The notes beneath the pieces are model-generated. The model was not told the DNA's origin and ran no database searches. It saw only the letters and a list, made by a program, of their open reading frames with translations. A stretch of DNA of 43,274 nt, taken from positions 1-43,274 of the forward strand of contig CALVNM010000012.1 in assembly GCA_944349735.1 (NCBI GenBank), in the 5' to 3' direction. This stretch comes from an uncultured Clostridia bacterium. GTDB taxonomy: Bacteria > Bacillota > Clostridia > Christensenellales > DTU072. Positions 42,193-43,274 of the stretch are shown piece by piece; position 1 is the first letter of the stretch, and each line of letters begins with the position of its first letter. Made by a program: the position numbers and the translations under genes.

Positions 42193-42720
42193 ATGAAAAT
42201 ACTTACCGCATATTTCTCTCATGCGGGCGAAAACTACTTTGACGGGAAAATAATCGCCGTCAAGGAAGGCAACACTTCTATAGTGGCGAAAAAGATAGCC
42301 GCGATGACAGGCTCCGCTCTCTACGAAATAGCGCGCGCAACGCCCTATCCTTACTCATATGCCGAATGTGTGAAAGAAGCGAAGGAAGAATTTATCAGAA
42401 ACTCGCGTCCCGAGCTTAAGGAAAACGTTTCCGTCAAAGACTACGACGTCGTGATACTTGCGTATCCCAACTGGTGCGGCACAATGCCGATGGCGGTATT
42501 CACGTTCCTCGAGAGCGGGAATTTCGCGGGCAAGAAGATATTACCCGTCTGCACCAACGAAGGCAGTCGAATGGGGCGTAGCGAAGGCGATATCAAGGCG
42601 CTGTGTCCCGAAGCGGAAGTCGTCGACGGCTTGCCGATATCGGGAGGCCTTGCGCGCGAAGCCGACGAAAAGATAACGTATTATCTTAAAAGCCACGGTA
42701 TACCCGTAAAAGAGAACTGA
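42193..42720 (+). CDS. Flavodoxin (second of two)
   Basis: A 175-residue flavodoxin_4-type protein. It starts 'ILTAYFSHAGENYFDGK', has 'GNTSIVAKKIA' as the phosphate-binding part, 'LAYPNWCGTMPMAVFTFLE' and 'CTNEGSRMGRSEGDIK' around the flavin, and is clearly diverged from the first flavodoxin of the cluster. It should carry electrons or serve as a flavin-dependent quinone reductase; the partner is unknown. AAGGAGG precedes ATG 42193. It has its own promoter and is followed 13 bases later by the fucosidase gene, so they may share a transcript. Confidence 0.92.
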   Translation: MKILTAYFSHAGENYFDGKIIAVKEGNTSIVAKKIAAMTGSALYEIARATPYPYSYAECVKEAKEEFIRNSRPELKENVSVKDYDVVILAYPNWCGTMPMAVFTFLESGNFAGKKILPVCTNEGSRMGRSEGDIKALCPEAEVVDGLPISGGLAREADEKITYYLKSHGIPVKEN

Positions 42721-42733
42721 AGAGGAGAAAAAT

Positions 42734-43274
42734 ATGGATAAAAAGATCGCGGAATACCTCGAACTGATCGACGAAGTCATATCGAAAGGGAAATTCAAGG
42801 ATAATTGGATAAGCCTGTCCGCCCACAAAACGCCCTCGTGGTACCGAGCGGGGCGGTTCGGGATATTCATACACTGGGGGGTATACAGCGTGCCGGCATA
42901 CGGAAACGAATGGTATCCGCGCAATATGTACGATCCTACTACGAAGGAAGGCAGGCACCACCTCAAGGTATACGGCGAAAAAACAGACTACCGCGCGTTC
43001 ATCGAGAAATTCAAACCCGACAAATACAACGCGGAGGAATGGGCGGCGCTGTTCCGCGCGTCGGGCGCGAAATTCGTAATGCCGGTATGCGAGCATCACG
43101 ACGGCGTGAAGATGTATGCGAGCGAGCTTAACCGTTGGAATATGTACGCGCTCAACGGGCGCGACTATATCGCGGAGCTTAAAGGTGCTCTCGAAGCGGA
43201 AGGACTGACCTTCCTGGCGTCGAGCCACAGGGCGGAGCACTACTGGTTCATGAACAAAGCGCGCAAGTATCGCC
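42734..43274 (+). CDS. Alpha-L-fucosidase (GH29), 5' part only
   Basis: The gene starts at ATG 42734 after AGAGGAG and is still open at the window edge, giving 180 codons of an enzyme that is usually 430-500 residues. The N-terminal catalytic barrel is unmistakable: 'RFGIFIHWGVYSVPAYGNEW', 'YPRNMYDP', 'ASGAKFVMPVCEHHDGVKMY' and 'SSHRAEHYW'. The His-His pair in 'CEHHDG' contacts fucose in known GH29 structures; the catalytic aspartate lies beyond the window. No signal peptide is present, so it probably acts on imported fucosylated oligosaccharides in the cytosol. Confidence 0.92.
   Translation, partial: MDKKIAEYLELIDEVISKGKFKDNWISLSAHKTPSWYRAGRFGIFIHWGVYSVPAYGNEWYPRNMYDPTTKEGRHHLKVYGEKTDYRAFIEKFKPDKYNAEEWAALFRASGAKFVMPVCEHHDGVKMYASELNRWNMYALNGRDYIAELKGALEAEGLTFLASSHRAEHYWFMNKARKYR

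Overview
This window reads as a chromosomal segment of a spore-forming, Gram-positive-type Firmicute, most likely an uncultured gut Clostridia member. Supporting signs are strong AGGAGG-type ribosome sites, sigma-A promoters (TTGACA/TATAAT with 17-18 bp spacers), a split two-gene glycine decarboxylase (gcvPA/gcvPB), a complete GerA-type spore germinant receptor operon, and a BceA-unlike but typically clostridial heterodimeric ABC exporter controlled by MarR. The finer placement is a guess. No rRNA, tRNA, CRISPR array, insertion sequence or prophage gene was recognised.

Layout. (1) 137-8548: one giant membrane-anchored surface protein of about 2,800 residues made of some 25 YDG/MBG-type beta repeats, ended by a textbook terminator. 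(2) 8681-9973: a condensation-like acyltransferase with its own promoter. (3) 9974-10675: a 700-bp gene-poor patch carrying two near-identical 56-nt hairpins (one inside a 121-bp element with perfect 13-bp inverted ends), an 18-bp direct repeat and a doubtful 60-codon frame. (4) 10676-14796 (minus): marR plus the two halves of an ABC exporter, with a perfect promoter and an overlapping 20-bp palindromic operator. (5) 14997-19234 (minus): gcvT-gcvH-gcvPA-gcvPB glycine cleavage operon with a promoter but no room for a glycine riboswitch. (6) 19355-28119 (minus): a tightly packed eleven-gene run (GPH transporter, Dabb protein, phosphoribosyltransferase, DUF2156 protein, YycJ-type hydrolase, two CPBP intramembrane proteases, rlmH, M14 carboxypeptidase, tadA-type deaminase, pth).

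(7) 28317-29093 (plus): a PIG-L deacetylase with a 21-bp perfect palindrome at its probable transcription start. (8) 29109-33756 (minus): mrp, a terminator, then gerKA-gerKB-gerKC; the C subunit lacks the expected lipobox cysteine. (9) 34113-37853 (plus): ribulokinase-like kinase, araD and araA, translationally coupled and closed by a terminator, a complete L-arabinose to D-xylulose-5-phosphate route without local transporter or regulator. (10) 37987-39264: a ferritin-like di-metal protein. (11) 39484-42720: a MarR-controlled redox/aromatic-looking cluster with a CMD-cupin fusion, two flavodoxins, a DAPG-hydrolase-like gene with no conventional 5' start and a small gene remnant. (12) 42734 to the window end: the first 180 codons of a GH29 alpha-L-fucosidase.

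The housekeeping blocks are conventional. The parts that deserve a second look are the duplicated structured repeat at 10276-10675, the palindrome upstream of the PIG-L gene, the unlipidated-looking GerKC, and the MarR/CMD-cupin/flavodoxin/DAPG-hydrolase cluster with its decaying 3' portion. No wholly new defence or mobile system was identified.
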